Origin: Opisthorchis felineus
Taxonomy: Eukaryota > Platyhelminthes > Trematoda > Opisthorchiida > Opisthorchiidae
Assembly (NCBI GenBank): GCA_004794785.1
Contig: SJOL01005910.1
Span: 340,132 to 404,131 of the forward strand
Direction: 5' to 3'
DNA: 64,000 bases
Positions within the stretch are counted from its first letter, which is position 1. The number at the start of each line of letters is the position of its first letter. Of this stretch, positions 45,716-56,600 are shown one piece after another. The translations under genes were made by a program, and so were the position numbers. A model generated the notes under the pieces. It was not told the origin of the DNA. It did no database searches and saw only the letters and a list, made by a program, of their open reading frames with translations.

Positions 45716-46659
45716 AACGATCTTTTTAAATAAAAAATTGAAATGATACTATCGAGTTTCATCCGCTCTAGGCGAAATTGATCAAAAAATCACGAAGGGT
45801 AACAGGTTTTGAACACTAACTTAGGATTGAGTAATTTGATTGATGTTTTATCGTATACATCATTCGCGCAAGTCAGAAGGCTTGCGGTTTCTTTGTTGGA
45901 AGTGGAAACCACGTCTGGTAGTTTACCACACTTCACTACTTCATTGCAGTCTTTATGCGATCTTGTGCCAGACAATTGTACTTCTGAACTACAGATCCTA
46001 AAGCACAACAGATCAATTCCATCATCCCTACCAGGATTATTCTGCACTCTTCCGTTAGGCCACCCAACTACTACTTACGGTCTAAGCTAATTACTGATTC
46101 GAAACAGTGTGAGACAGTGGTTAGTCTTCTGTGGGATTCACGGAAGGTCTGTTGGGGGGAACGTGAAGCGTTTGTTGAGGGTTGCTATGGAGTGAAGTTT
46201 TTAGTCAAAGAAAACATTTTTCCTATCCGTGAACCGTTTCATTCACCTAAGTGATCAATTCCAACTGCCTGCCTGCCACAAGGCAGCATTTTTCACTAAT
46301 ATGACCTTTTGACACTTGGATAGTACCGGCTGCATACGATGCCAAGCAGATCAGTGCAATGGTATACATTCCCACACGTTTACCCAAGCTCGCCCGGCTT
46401 GTTCTAATTTTATTTGCCCACAAAAATAATCGCTCACTTGCACACAACTCGGTTGGGATGGTCACACACGAGGTCACTCTTGAGCTTTAGAGATTCGATT
46501 CTACCGGCAATTTGCAGCATCCAAGTATTGCAATAGTACGGAGACCATGAATTTGCACCGAACTTTGCTAATGAACCTTTGTTAAAAGGTTTGTGATTGA
46601 TATTATTAGGCACCAAATAAAAGAAGATACGTCAAACAGCCCTATCAAAATATCTAAAT
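45716..46659. other. non-coding stretch, nothing recognised
   Basis: Open frames on both strands at 45790-46090 overlap and have no domain or splice support. Confidence 0.4.
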
Positions 46660-47775
46660 ATTGGTTGTTAACCAGGTGGCACTTGACCTGTTCGCCGAAT
46701 ATGGCAGTTGGCTTGCAAGCATTTCGTGACAAAGAGAACAAAATCCGTCAGTGAGCGGTTGGATGATAGGGATAACGAGACACTTGGCATCATTTGTCCT
46801 TCGTCGCCTTAAGGTGCCTCGTGAAACACTGATTCGAGAGCAGCAAGCGGGATTCCGGTCTGATGGGGTTTGCGCTGACTGCATCTTCACACTCCGTCAG
46901 TGCTAGAACGACCCCATACATACAAACGATCCACAGCTTTATTATTCCTGGATTTCCAAGGTGCATTCGACTCGGCTAACCGGCCTGTTCCCCTCAACAT
47001 GTTTGTCCAGCAAGGAATAGTCCAAGAGTTCGTGAGCATAATAAGTTACTTGTAGTGCCAGGCTTCCGCTTTTTCGAAGAGGAAAATGGGTAAGTGTTCT
47101 CGGATGAAATGATCAGCGTCATCCCTTCCTTTGGCGTGCTCTTTGCACCCATAAAAAAGTTAGATTATGTTTCTGGACACAGTCCCTGAACGAACCGCAC
47201 ACAATACGAAGAGAGGCACTCGAAATTGTGGGGCGTTTTGAACATCTTGGAAGTTGTGCTCGTTCCGATTCTAGTGTGACAGATGAAGTCAGTGAAAGAA
47301 TCTGTGAGGCTCGGGTTGCGTTTGCTAATCTGAATCATCTTTGGCATCAAAGCTGCATATCCCTGAATCTCAAGAGGCGTGTATATCAGGCTACAGTAAG
47401 GGGGATTTCGTTGTATGACTGTGAGACTTGACCTCTTCGAGCAGCGGAACTGAAACGGTCTCAGGTCTTCGACAACCATTGTCTCAGAACCATAGCTCGT
47501 GTAAGATGGTGTCGGTTAGTCCGTAACGAGGCAATTAGAAAACGAGTTCTTGGTTATGCAACCGGAACTTCAATCGAAGAATGTGTCCAGTACCAGAAGC
47601 TGCATTGGTTAGGCCATGTATTGCGCATAACGAACCATCGTTTATCGAAAAGAGTGCTGATTTTCTTGTCCAATTCAGAGTGGCACAAGCACAGAGGTGG
47701 TCAGTCTCTGAGCTGGCAGAGGGATATGAAAGAGATCACGAAAAGTCTGGGTGCTGTCGTTGCGAATTGCCTTCT
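46660..47775 (+). mobile_element. LINE-alpha fragment: RT with an internal deletion
   Basis: The longest LINE-alpha copy. In order, by frame shifts, it shows LRRLKVPRETLIREQQAGFR near 46800, FTLRQC near 46883, a remnant of the LxxDFxGAFDSA motif A near 46950, LFEEENG and PSFGVLFAPIK near 47075-47155, then a 67-codon open segment at 47228-47431 with GRFEHLGSCARS and RRVYQATVRG. EECVQYQKLHWLGHVLRITN follows near 47575-47640 and WQRDMKEITKSLGAV ends near 47760. The region between motif A and the YADD region is deleted, so it cannot encode an active enzyme. It stops before the 3' UTR. Minus frames such as 47165-47479 are antisense shadows. Confidence 0.82.
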
Positions 47776-47927
47776 GGCATACGTCCATTTTCTCATTTAC
47801 TCCTCTATGCGAGTTACGTTCATTGGGATGCAATAAAATAAGAGTCCCTATTGAGTACTTGAGACTGCGCCACAATGACTGAAGGTAGTTTGAACAAAAC
47901 TAAGTGCTTCACGAAGCGCACAAGTTT

Positions 47928-48232
47928 GCAAACAAAGTTGATTTCAACGGGAATATACACTGTGTCCTAGCTGCATCCCTTCCTCATGGTATTCTTCAAA
48001 TGAATGTGCTGAATATGAGCCACCTGAAGTTCCATTCGATAAGGTATTCCAGATATAGCAGTACATGCGCATGACCGAACACACTATTCGTGAGGTTGCT
48101 GAAAGCTCCTTGACAAGTTACGACCGGTTTCGGCCTTCTAGGTTTTCATCAGACATTCATAGTCTCCGAGAGATCACCTTGAGCATCCTATCTAAACTAA
48201 ATTAGTTTGCGAACGAGTGGATTTCGCGAACT
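47928..48232. repeat. dispersed repeat family A, copy 7: inverted pair
   Basis: A plus unit (AAGTTTGCAAACAAAGTTGA, AAATGAATGTGCTGAATATG, TTCGTGAGGTTGCTGAAAGC, CGACCGGTTTCGGCC) ends near 48165. After about 30 bp a minus fragment follows (AAATTAGTTTGCGAACGAGT, GGATTTCGCGAA), ending near 48232. Confidence 0.65.
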
Positions 48233-48249
48233 GCGTATAATATGGATTC

Positions 48250-48415
48250 ATATATAAAATAAACACTTTGAGGGTTTGAATCCCCCCAGAAGATTCGTGG
48301 GGTACGCTGATGCACAGCACTGATGCTTCCGAATAAGCATGAAACCGTTGTACAGTGCTTCTCGGCTTTTTGCCATCGATTTGCTTCACTTGCAGGACGA
48401 AATCTCTGTTGAAAC
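48250..48415 (+). mobile_element. tRNA-derived SINE, family C copy, 5' truncated
   Basis: Begins inside the head at GAGGGTTTGAATCCCC (B box). It continues ATGCACAGCACTGATGCTTC, AAGCATGAAACCGTTG, AGTGCTTCTCGGCTTTTTGC and ends AGGACGAAATCTCTG. It abuts the end of family A copy 7. The minus frame at 48202-48534 is antisense to it. Confidence 0.7.
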
Positions 48416-49405
48416 GTTTCCAAACCTCCCGATGCTATCAAAAAACCTAATCGCGCGTTGCACGCGTCACCTGACAGACGTTTAGTTCCGTTCGTCACCC
48501 TTGTGCCTATTTTTACCTGACTCTTTTGTTCCAACCTTTTACGTGATCAGTACGCGTCCAGCGCGCACCCTTGTTTTCGTCTCACTTGACCATGTGCGAT
48601 GGCCCAAATCAAGCACAGGAACCACACGATTGAATTGTTAGTGGCTAAGATACGCTGCCGTTAAGACCTAATGTTACAAAACGCTAAAAATCGTCTCACT
48701 CGCATTTGTAGGAATAATTCTGTCACAATTCAGCAACCACTTTTCTCGGGATTGTAACGGTTCAAAGGTGCGTCTGGGCGTTCACTGGATATGATGATGA
48801 GCATCAGAAACAGTTGCTGCTCCGACACGAAACACGCATGGGCAGGCACCCGAACAGTTGGGCGAACAAATGTTGGGAGAATGTTCAAGTCTGGTTACCA
48901 CGACAACAAATAGCCCGTTACGGGCTTAGAAACGACGACGTGCATGTACTGATGAGGAGATGAGTTTTGGCAATGTCGATTGGGATGCAAAGGCGAGTGA
49001 TACGGAAGGATGACAGAGGGGTGAACTGTCGTAGCAACAGCTGGAAAGTCGCTGGTACAATTGACAAAAATGCCAAATGAGATGTGCACGTTAGAGCTAG
49101 GTGGCCAGTGATTGGAGAGCAACAGATTCAACCTACAGCCTATCAGTTGTGAGGTCTCCGAATTACAGGTAGTTTGTCCCAAGTTCACTATCGTCTTCAA
49201 TGCACAAACCTACAGCTAATTTGAAAGGACGAAATATGTATCGATTTTTGGCAGGGTTTATGTTATAAGGTCGGTTGAAGCAATAGACTTTCCTGTTACT
49301 GCGTCTGTCGAACCGAAAACAGAAAGATAGCAGGCACCAAATTAAATATTTGACAAATCCAAGCCTATAAACCATAATTCAGAATTCTCATGGTTTTATT
49401 TTCAG
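48416..49405. other. non-coding stretch, nothing recognised
   Basis: No domain or repeat recognised. Confidence 0.4.
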
Positions 49406-49574
49406 TACAATAGTCTATTCGACAAGATTTCTGAAGAAACGTTTTGAGATCTTTGATTATCTAGCCAGAAATGTGGAAAATGTTAACTGCACTACATTAA
49501 TTTCCATCTGCATACAGCCACTCTGCGATAATCAACCCTCGGTAGGAAACAACATCCTCGTGCGATTATCTAAG
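49406..49574 (+). CDS. candidate internal exon, family unknown
   Basis: A TGGTTTTATTTTCAG acceptor is followed by one base and 56 open codons, then a GTATGT donor after CTAAG. The peptide has two Cys pairs (NCTTLISICIQPLCDNQPS) and ends GNNILVRLSK, giving an extracellular look. Using the alternative AG at 49412-49413 the exon would enter in phase 1 and could join the open segment ending at 44957. The joined peptide would then loosely resemble the calf-2 end of an integrin alpha chain. This is suggestive only. Confidence 0.25.
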
Positions 49575-51118
49575 GTATGTTTCACTTCAGTAGTCACAGA
49601 GGTTCATACAGTTCATCGTCAGGCCTCTGGTGACAGCACCTCATGGAACATCCATTGCTCTTCGGTGACCACCGTTGGTTGGTTATTTTATTACCGTGTT
49701 ATTACCAGTCACATTAGCGGTTGCTGTGTAGTGCCTTTAAGGTACTCTATCAGTCCTTTCTTGGGGAAGACTCAAAATGTACCCTAATCGAGGTACATCT
49801 TACTTGGGGGTGGGACCAAAAGCGAAGTCAGTGTCAAACCAGGTTGTGAAAATCACATTATTCCGAGCGAATCTGACCAATGACTGTTGTCAGCGCCCCG
49901 CGAAATGTTTTCAAATTTGTTGTAGATGGTTGTGAGGGTAGTGGAAACTCCATTTACATCACTCTGATTTGAACGGTCCTCCTACCGTCCTGGTACAACT
50001 ATTCCGATTGCTCCTTTCACATATTGGTTCGCTCAGTCTAACATTTATTAACTGGACCCCACCGTCCACGTCAGCTGACAACCTTAGCCGATACATCCTT
50101 CTACAGCCGCTCTTGACTCAGCATTCTTGAATCCCAGAGAAGTCTTGAAGCCTTTGTCGAAAGATCGCCATGGCCACCTTAACTAAGAGTTAGAGATTTG
50201 CTAATCCGATGTTCCCACCAAATCCGGGCAGTGCTTCTGAGACGTCGGTGGTCAGAAACCGAGAGTTTTCGTACAACCTGGAGGCTGCATTTGTTATTCG
50301 CAAAACCGAATAGACAGTACTGTCGCAGTGTACACCTTTCCATTGACAGGCGAACTGAGGTCAAGCCGGTGCTATTGGTGTCAGAGGTTGTCAAAGGCTG
50401 ACTTGACCTTCCAAATTCGAGAATTGATCTTCTCCCCAGCCAATCCGCCCAAACTTATGCAACCGCTCAGTACCACGGTCAAATAGCTTGTGTGCAAGCA
50501 TGGGGATGCCACACGAGGGTCTTCTTCTGGCGTTGATAAATATCAGCTGCTAATTCCTTAGGCTGAGGTGCGGCGGAGTACTGCGTGTATCTGCTTGTAG
50601 GTACAAGGTCTGTCTCTTTTACATTAATTCACACTGTTTACTGCAGCACAATAACGCCACTCGGTGTACAATCATTTATTGAGGTAAGAAATAACAACCA
50701 TGCCGATATCACCTACATTTTCAATTCGGTCACTCGCCGATTAGGCACAGGTCGTTAGGACAAAAACGAGTGTTTGGTCAATGCGGGGGGCATTGTGAGT
50801 CGTTTAATCTCAGATCCACAAAGTAAGAAGAATGAAATCATCAAAATTTGGAATAGAAGAGCTCGAGAAATAGACGCGAACCAAACTAATAGGTGGAAGA
50901 CACCATGCAAAACTCTCCTGCTGAAAGACAAGAAAAGTCCCCGAATGGGGGCTCCCATCGGTTTTCGGAACCACAAGTTTTTTTGAGGATTGTGCCAATG
51001 TGACATAGATATATCATTAAGCATAATTCAAGTATAAAACAACTTGCATATCAACTCTTCCAAAGTTTCTAACCAGCAGATATCTGTATGTGGCTAGTGG
51101 AAAATTCTTCTTAGGAAC
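49575..51118. other. non-coding stretch, nothing recognised
   Basis: An open plus segment at about 50757-50986 has a protein-like, lysine-rich peptide but no clear acceptor and donor pair. Nothing else is notable. Confidence 0.35.
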
Positions 51119-51290
51119 ATGCTACTCATAAGATTGCTGAAATCTCTTCGACAACCCATGGCCTTTTCGACTTTATTGGGACTTAGTAGATAGTCGAAGT
51201 CCCCGAAGTTCTTTCAACCTTAGGTGCTGCTGGAACCCACGACTCGTGAAATACATTCATTTGCGCACTAAGTTTGTTTTGATTTCCTAG
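51119..51290 (+). repeat. dispersed repeat family A, copy 8
   Basis: Blocks GCTACTCATAAGATTGCTGA, CTTCGACAACCCATGGCC, TCTTTCAACCTTAGGTGCTG, GTGAAATACATTCATTTGCG and AGTTTGTTTTGATT in family order; the second half of the unit is missing. Confidence 0.7.
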
Positions 51291-52611
51291 GAATTTAGAC
51301 CATATTCTGTTTAGCAGGATTGTGATAAGAACATTGGCTATCATTGTGTATTCGGTTATATATCCGCAAAACTCCCTAACAGGGGACACTTTGTACTATG
51401 TTGGTCTATAATTCAGGGTTTCCGCTGCACTTTCGGCGCGATCGTGATGACATCGGTCCTAAAACGACTGATGCGAACACAGGTGTTCACACAAACTGTG
51501 CATACGAAAATTGTTGTCTAAAATTGAAAGATATCAATGTCATCAATCGGAAACTTTCAAAATTTAGCAGAGGAGTTATGGTACAAACGTACCCTGAAGC
51601 CGTACAGCACAGACTGAAATGCTCAGGTGTTACTAAGACGTACGTCGAGGTAACCACTCCCTTCCAGTACTTTCTTTATAACCTCGGAAGATTTCTCTGA
51701 CAAAGAAACCAAACCCTTCCTTCTATAGCGTCGCATTCTCACAGGGGACTTGTTCACCCGGATAGCGGTAAAGAGCAAAACGATCGTTGGAATTGTACTA
51801 AGCGGAACGATAGTAAGATCGTCAGATTTTTTCCGACTATCTCATCCGGCTTTCAACAAGATGTGATGAGAACTGAAACGCAGTTCAACCAGCCTACTCA
51901 ATTTAACATAGAGTTTTCGAGGTGAGACCAATTAGAAAGATTCTTACTGTAAAAGGTAGCCCCAGGGTACGAAACGCTAGTAAAGCTAGCCTGAGTAGGA
52001 GGCCACAGTTTGGAATGCCAAACTTTTCATGGAGCCTACAACGCCAGCTGTTAAAATTGTAATAAATGGTTGCGGGATTCGTGAAATCCGTGTTCACATT
52101 ACTTTCTCTGTCTGGTTTTTCTAAACACTCCGAATTTGTAGTAATCTAAGTCGTTCAAAGGGGGTTCAGTTGTGTGGCTATTAAGTTGACTATGAAGGTC
52201 CTAGTACTTAGATGACCCCATTCTTCGACCGCAAAATGAAGACTATTCAGCTCAGTCGTCACGTGATATTGTGCAACTAATGTAGGGCTGTTACACATAA
52301 TCAACAAAAAAGGCAAAGTACTGTCAGAGAAACAATGAAGCCAGAACAATATCGTCTGCTGCCTCCTGAAGATAGACGTACAGGTTATGTGTGGCTCAGA
52401 ACAAAGAAAGCCGTTGCGACCATCCATACTTTGGGTTACACGGACTAAGCTGAACTAACACACTGCACTAAACGCCATATACCGTGATGATCAATGTTTG
52501 GAGTGCGTGCATAGCCAAGCCATCTTTCAAACTGTCAACTCGATGGATGTTTATCTCCCACAATTATGTATGCAACTGGGGCAGATATTCATGATGGATA
52601 TCGGTCTTCCT
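51291..52611. other. non-coding stretch, one weak candidate exon
   Basis: 51417-51649 is open for 77 codons between TATAATTCAG and GTAACC. The frame has no family match and the acceptor tract is weak, so it is not called. Confidence 0.35.
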
Positions 52612-52925
52612 GAGGCAACACACTACTCATAAGATTGTTGAAAACTCGTCGACAACCCACTACCGGTTTTGCCCCTCTTGGGTACATCAGATGGAAACAG
52701 TCCCCGGGCTGTCATCAACCTTGTGTTCTACTAGAACATCATATTGTGCGCAAGTGGTGAAATACACTCATTCAGAAATAACATCGCTGTGTTAAAGAGA
52801 ATGCCCCGGTTACGGTATTCTTCAAGTGAATGCGCTGCATGCAAAGCGCCTGGTGTCTTAGTTGGCGTAATATTCGACGTATCGCAGTATGTTTTCTTGG
52901 AAGAACACAACTCATACGGTTCAGT
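52612..52925 (+). repeat. dispersed repeat family A, copy 9, nearly full unit
   Basis: One of the most complete units: CACTACTCATAAGATTGTTG, CGACAACCCACTACCGG, CCCCTCTTGGGTACATCAG, TCATCAACCTTGTGTTCTAC, GAAATACACTCATTCAG, AAGTGAATGCGCTGCATGC, GTAATATTCGACGTATCGCA, then ACACAACTCATACGG as the beginning of the next unit. This gives a unit length of about 300 bp. Confidence 0.78.
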
Positions 52926-53349
52926 CTTATTTTTTTAGTGTGCTCAAGGGTTCCACCCACTATTCACCTTGAGTAAGCTAGGCGCGTGTAGTCAGCGCCA
53001 GAATAGGGTGACTGAAAGTACTATTAACTGAAAACAGACCAACACGGTTACAAGACAATTTTGGCTTATTCGGAGGAGGAAGGGGTTGAAGTATTCACTT
53101 AGGGTTGAAACTCTGATCAGACACTAGTGTGTTTTACTCATCTTGTCATTTGATATCAGTCTAGTGGCGTCCACAGCAAATTGATCTATTCTACATTCAA
53201 AGTTGAAAAATTACTTCAAAGCGAATATCTTTCTTACTCGATAAGCCGGATAGCTGTCGTACAGAGTGACTACGTAAGGAATCATGGCTCAGTTTTAAGG
53301 CCAACCCAGTGAAATCTTCATTCACGTCTAGATTTGTGTGAGTATGAAC
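52926..53349. other. non-coding stretch, nothing recognised
   Basis: Short spacer between a family A copy and a LINE-alpha fragment. Nothing recognised. Confidence 0.4.
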
Positions 53350-54200
53350 GGTGTCAACTGGGTGTCAACATACGTCAGCAGTTGTAGTACCTGTGACGGA
53401 AATGTGTTTGATGAAGTCAGTGCATGAAACTCAAAGGTCCGAACCAGGTTTGCTCATTTGCTTTACTTGTGGCGTAAGTAAGGTATATCACTGGGTCTCA
53501 AGGGTAACGTGTACCAAGCTACAGTAAGGGCTGTGTTGTTGTGTGTTTGCAAGACATGGTCTCTGAGGGGAAACGATGTGAGGCGTCCTCAAGTTTGTGG
53601 CCACGGACGCCTCAGAAGCGTTGCTAGTGTCGGATAATGTCAACGAACTCGTAAACGGGTAATTAGAAAACGGGTATTTGGCTGTGCTGCAGGTACCTCA
53701 ATCGCGGAAAACATCCAGCACCATCAACTGCAGTGGCTCCGCCTTGTGCCACACATGCGAAAACAACATCTGCCGAGACAAGCCTTCTTCTCCGTGCCTC
53801 CTTCAGAATGGTACAAACCGCGAGGTTGACAATGTATCACTTTACAGAAGGATGTGAAAGAAAAAACGAAGGGTTTAGGCGTTATTACTGCCGTTCGCCT
53901 TCCGAGATGGGGTCCAAAAGACCCCCTACGCTTGGCTGAAGACATTGCAAGAAATGGCGGCTGATCAATGTCAGTGACGTTCCTGCTGTCAGATTGTCTG
54001 ACTGAGCACTTGCAGGTGTAGGCACTTCAGAATGCTTGCCATGGGCCACCACTAGGTCTCTCCCTCATCCACTCTTTCCTATACTTTTCGTTTTAAGTCT
54101 TAAATATAATTAGATAAACTTTGTGTCTGTACGGCAGTGAAGCATCAATGACAATACTGACGTTATTGTCCCTGATGATACTGATGATGACACCGACTAG
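53350..54200 (+). mobile_element. LINE-alpha fragment: C-terminal RT region, 3' UTR and tail
   Basis: In order: a degenerate FDEVSA block near 53412, RFAHLLYLWRK near 53447, VYQATVRAVLLCVCKTW near 53514, CAAGTSIAENIQHHQLQWLR near 53684-53743 and VRLPRWGPKDPLRLAEDIAR near 53893-53950. The shared 3' UTR follows and a TGATGATACTGATGATGA tail ends near 54197. It is broken by multiple stops and frameshifts. It is the most complete 3' end in the window and defines the tail of this family. Frames at 53733-53939 and 53724-53945 are shadows. Confidence 0.82.
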
Positions 54201-55559
54201 TGTGAGAAACCCAATGAACTTTTTGTAGTTATCCCAAGAGAGGCCGAGTAACGTTTCCAGCCTTTATCACTTTTTGGATAGTTACCAGATGAGTAACATG
54301 TTTTGTTGTACACACGTCTCCAGAGGCTGCATGCTGTGGGCCAACTATGATTGTAACAAATATATGTGGAGTTGGAAGGTCACCGGACTCTGGTCATTCT
54401 ATGTGAACCTGTTGAATACAACCAAAGTAAGGTCGCAGTATCCTCAGAATCTCCAGCTGTTCCTAAAGCTAGGTGCACAGTTCGTGTGCAGCTCAGTATG
54501 AAGGACAGTGTTGCGGATCAATCCTAAGTTGGCCAACCCAAATTCGACGTCCTTTATGGTCCTTTGCTCAACAGCTGCGTAACTTCCAAAGAACATGGAT
54601 TTAGCTGTTTCCTAGCGATCAACGTATGGGAGATACAAATATCCAGATTGCGTTTTAGGATGTATAGGGCTCGATGAAGTCAGAGTTTGTCTTAAAACAG
54701 ACCATGCAAACGAAATGGGTATCCAAAAGGACTCGTTACATGGTGTGACGCTGATTAGGAAAATTACCCAAGCTTCAGGTTCCTGTAGAAGACGAGGATG
54801 GCTGTAGACGTATGAAGGATGCCATTAAGCTAAAAAATGATGCGCACCTTTTGGATAAATATGAGTGCACGCTAAGTCGATAAGCTCAAAGTGCATTAGA
54901 ATGACTTCGAGTGCCACTTAAGGCCGAGTGAAAACAGGCATATCCTGCTCAGCAGTGCTGGGGCCATGAAGTGGGCTTTGTTTACATGACAAATACAACT
55001 CGATTAGTCCGATAATTCAAACGTGCAAAACTACCAAGGTGTCGAAAATTCAGACTAGTTCAGCCCATTTTGAGGTCTAGACTGTGCCGTTCATCAGGGG
55101 CACGACTACAAAGTAAGTCAGTCGTTCCACTGTTGGATTATATCCAGTGAATAAAATTATATCGACTTCAACAGAACACCAACATCAATGGTGTTCCTTG
55201 TTAACAGAGAAACCCGAGAACAACCAATCAGAGGCAACAGCAAATTGATCTCAAGATCACGGAAAATGTTGCACAAAACCTGCTTCAGCCACCGATATTT
55301 CGCAAAAGATGAGCAGTTCCACCCTTACAAATATCTCATTTTTGTTTGTGATAAAATTGGATTTGAAAGAATGCAAATGGACAAGACAGATTTCTTCAAG
55401 AGCCTGTCTGTTGTCACACAGGGACGTCTCTGACCGGGTCCCACGGTCATTCTCCACTGCATCATATGCCCACGCATCTGATAAAAAAATAACGTAATGA
55501 GTGTGGCGTGGAACCGCATGTGCATAACTTTTCCACTGTGGCGCCTGACCATGTATTGC
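54201..55559. other. non-coding stretch, one weak candidate exon
   Basis: 54324-54426 is open for 34 codons between CACGTCTCCAG and GTAAGG, giving a tryptophan-rich peptide. No family is recognised. The part after 55250 may include a degraded 5' portion of the Penelope-like element that follows. Confidence 0.35.
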
Positions 55560-56600
55560 TTGTTAATACTGTCAAAATTACCGCTTTCCGCGTATTGTAC
55601 CCAACCAAATTGAAATAGAAACCCAGTTTGAAGAATTACCCAACCAAGCGGACCAGCCTGCACAGCGATGCAAGACGGGTTAGACTCCTACCTGTTGTCA
55701 ATATAAACAGGGGACCTCAGGTTTCATCCAAACTAAAACACATTCCAGTCACGAAGGGTTTTCGCAACATAAAATATTGATCTTAGTTGACCGAATAAAG
55801 GTTCAGGCGTTGACCTCCTCGACAAAATAGACTATATTGACCAAATGTCTCCGTCACTGTTCGATGAAACCGAAGTTGTTCATGCGAACGAGAATGGATT
55901 GCACAGAACGACTGTCTGATGCACCCAAAGAACAACACTTGTATCACGAAAATCCAATACGACTACCGAAGGCCCACGATGCGCATAGTTCCAACGTGTA
56001 TGGTCTTTCCAAGATTCCTAAACAAGGTTGACCTTGATATGACAAATTCTCCCTTCCACGATATTGCTTGCCGGTTGGAAAGACTACTCAAGCCTGTGCG
56101 AAAAACTTCAAGCAATCATAGACTGCGTGATATTTTTGACTTCGTTGACTGTTTCCAAGACGCCCAAGTGGCAAACAGGAAAATGTACTGTTTTGATACA
56201 CCTGTTCTTTCTATCAGAATTCATTTGACCGAAACGGCTGAGTACATTTGTGAATTCATAAAGCCACTCTGGCTTGTACGTTCAGCAACAGACATTTATA
56301 AACAGAGAGATGGAGTACCGATGGTCAATAGTAGCCGATATGTTCACGAGTAAAGTTGAAGCTCGATTGGTCCCAGTTTCCTTGCTATAAATGATGTGTT
56401 GCTGGTTTCCTTCACATGAATCATACGAACAGCTGCTCCGAAATTTCAATTCGGCACGATCGTAGTTTACCGCGAAAGAGGAAACTGACAATAGTTTTCA
56501 CTTGTTGGGTGTCACGCTTACCCGAGACGCTTCAGAGACGAGCACATCAGAAAGTCACTTCGTCCGGCCAAAACAGAAACCCCCACACTTTTACTGATAT
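55560..56600 (+). mobile_element. Penelope-like element reverse-transcriptase fragment
   Basis: Peptides typical of Penelope-like retroelements appear in order across several frames. They are IEIETQFEELPNQADQPAQR near 55605-55665, SGVDLLDKIDYIDQM near 55805-55850, RLPKAHDAH then VYGLSKI near 55960-56020, DMTNSPFHDIACRLERLLKP near 56035-56095, the long open stretch 55919-56353 with LRDIFDFVDC, and KQRDGVPM near 56300. After a frameshift, AINDVLLVS stands near 56380 where the catalytic YxDD box is expected. The first catalytic Asp is replaced by Asn and several frameshifts are present. The GIY-YIG endonuclease region is not seen. It is dead. Confidence 0.82.

Noticed and set aside
47165..47479. 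Minus-strand open frame of 104 codons
   Set aside because: Antisense shadow of the LINE-alpha copy at 46660-47775.
48202..48534. Minus-strand open frame of 110 codons
   Set aside because: Antisense to the SINE C copy and adjacent sequence, with no protein family resemblance.
51417..51649. Plus-strand 77-codon segment between AG and GT considered as an exon
   Set aside because: The pyrimidine tract is weak, no family is recognised, and a second frame is also open from the same acceptor, so the reading is ambiguous.
54324..54426. Tryptophan-rich 34-codon plus segment between CTCCAG and GTAAGG
   Set aside because: Too short to judge, no in-phase neighbour and no domain.
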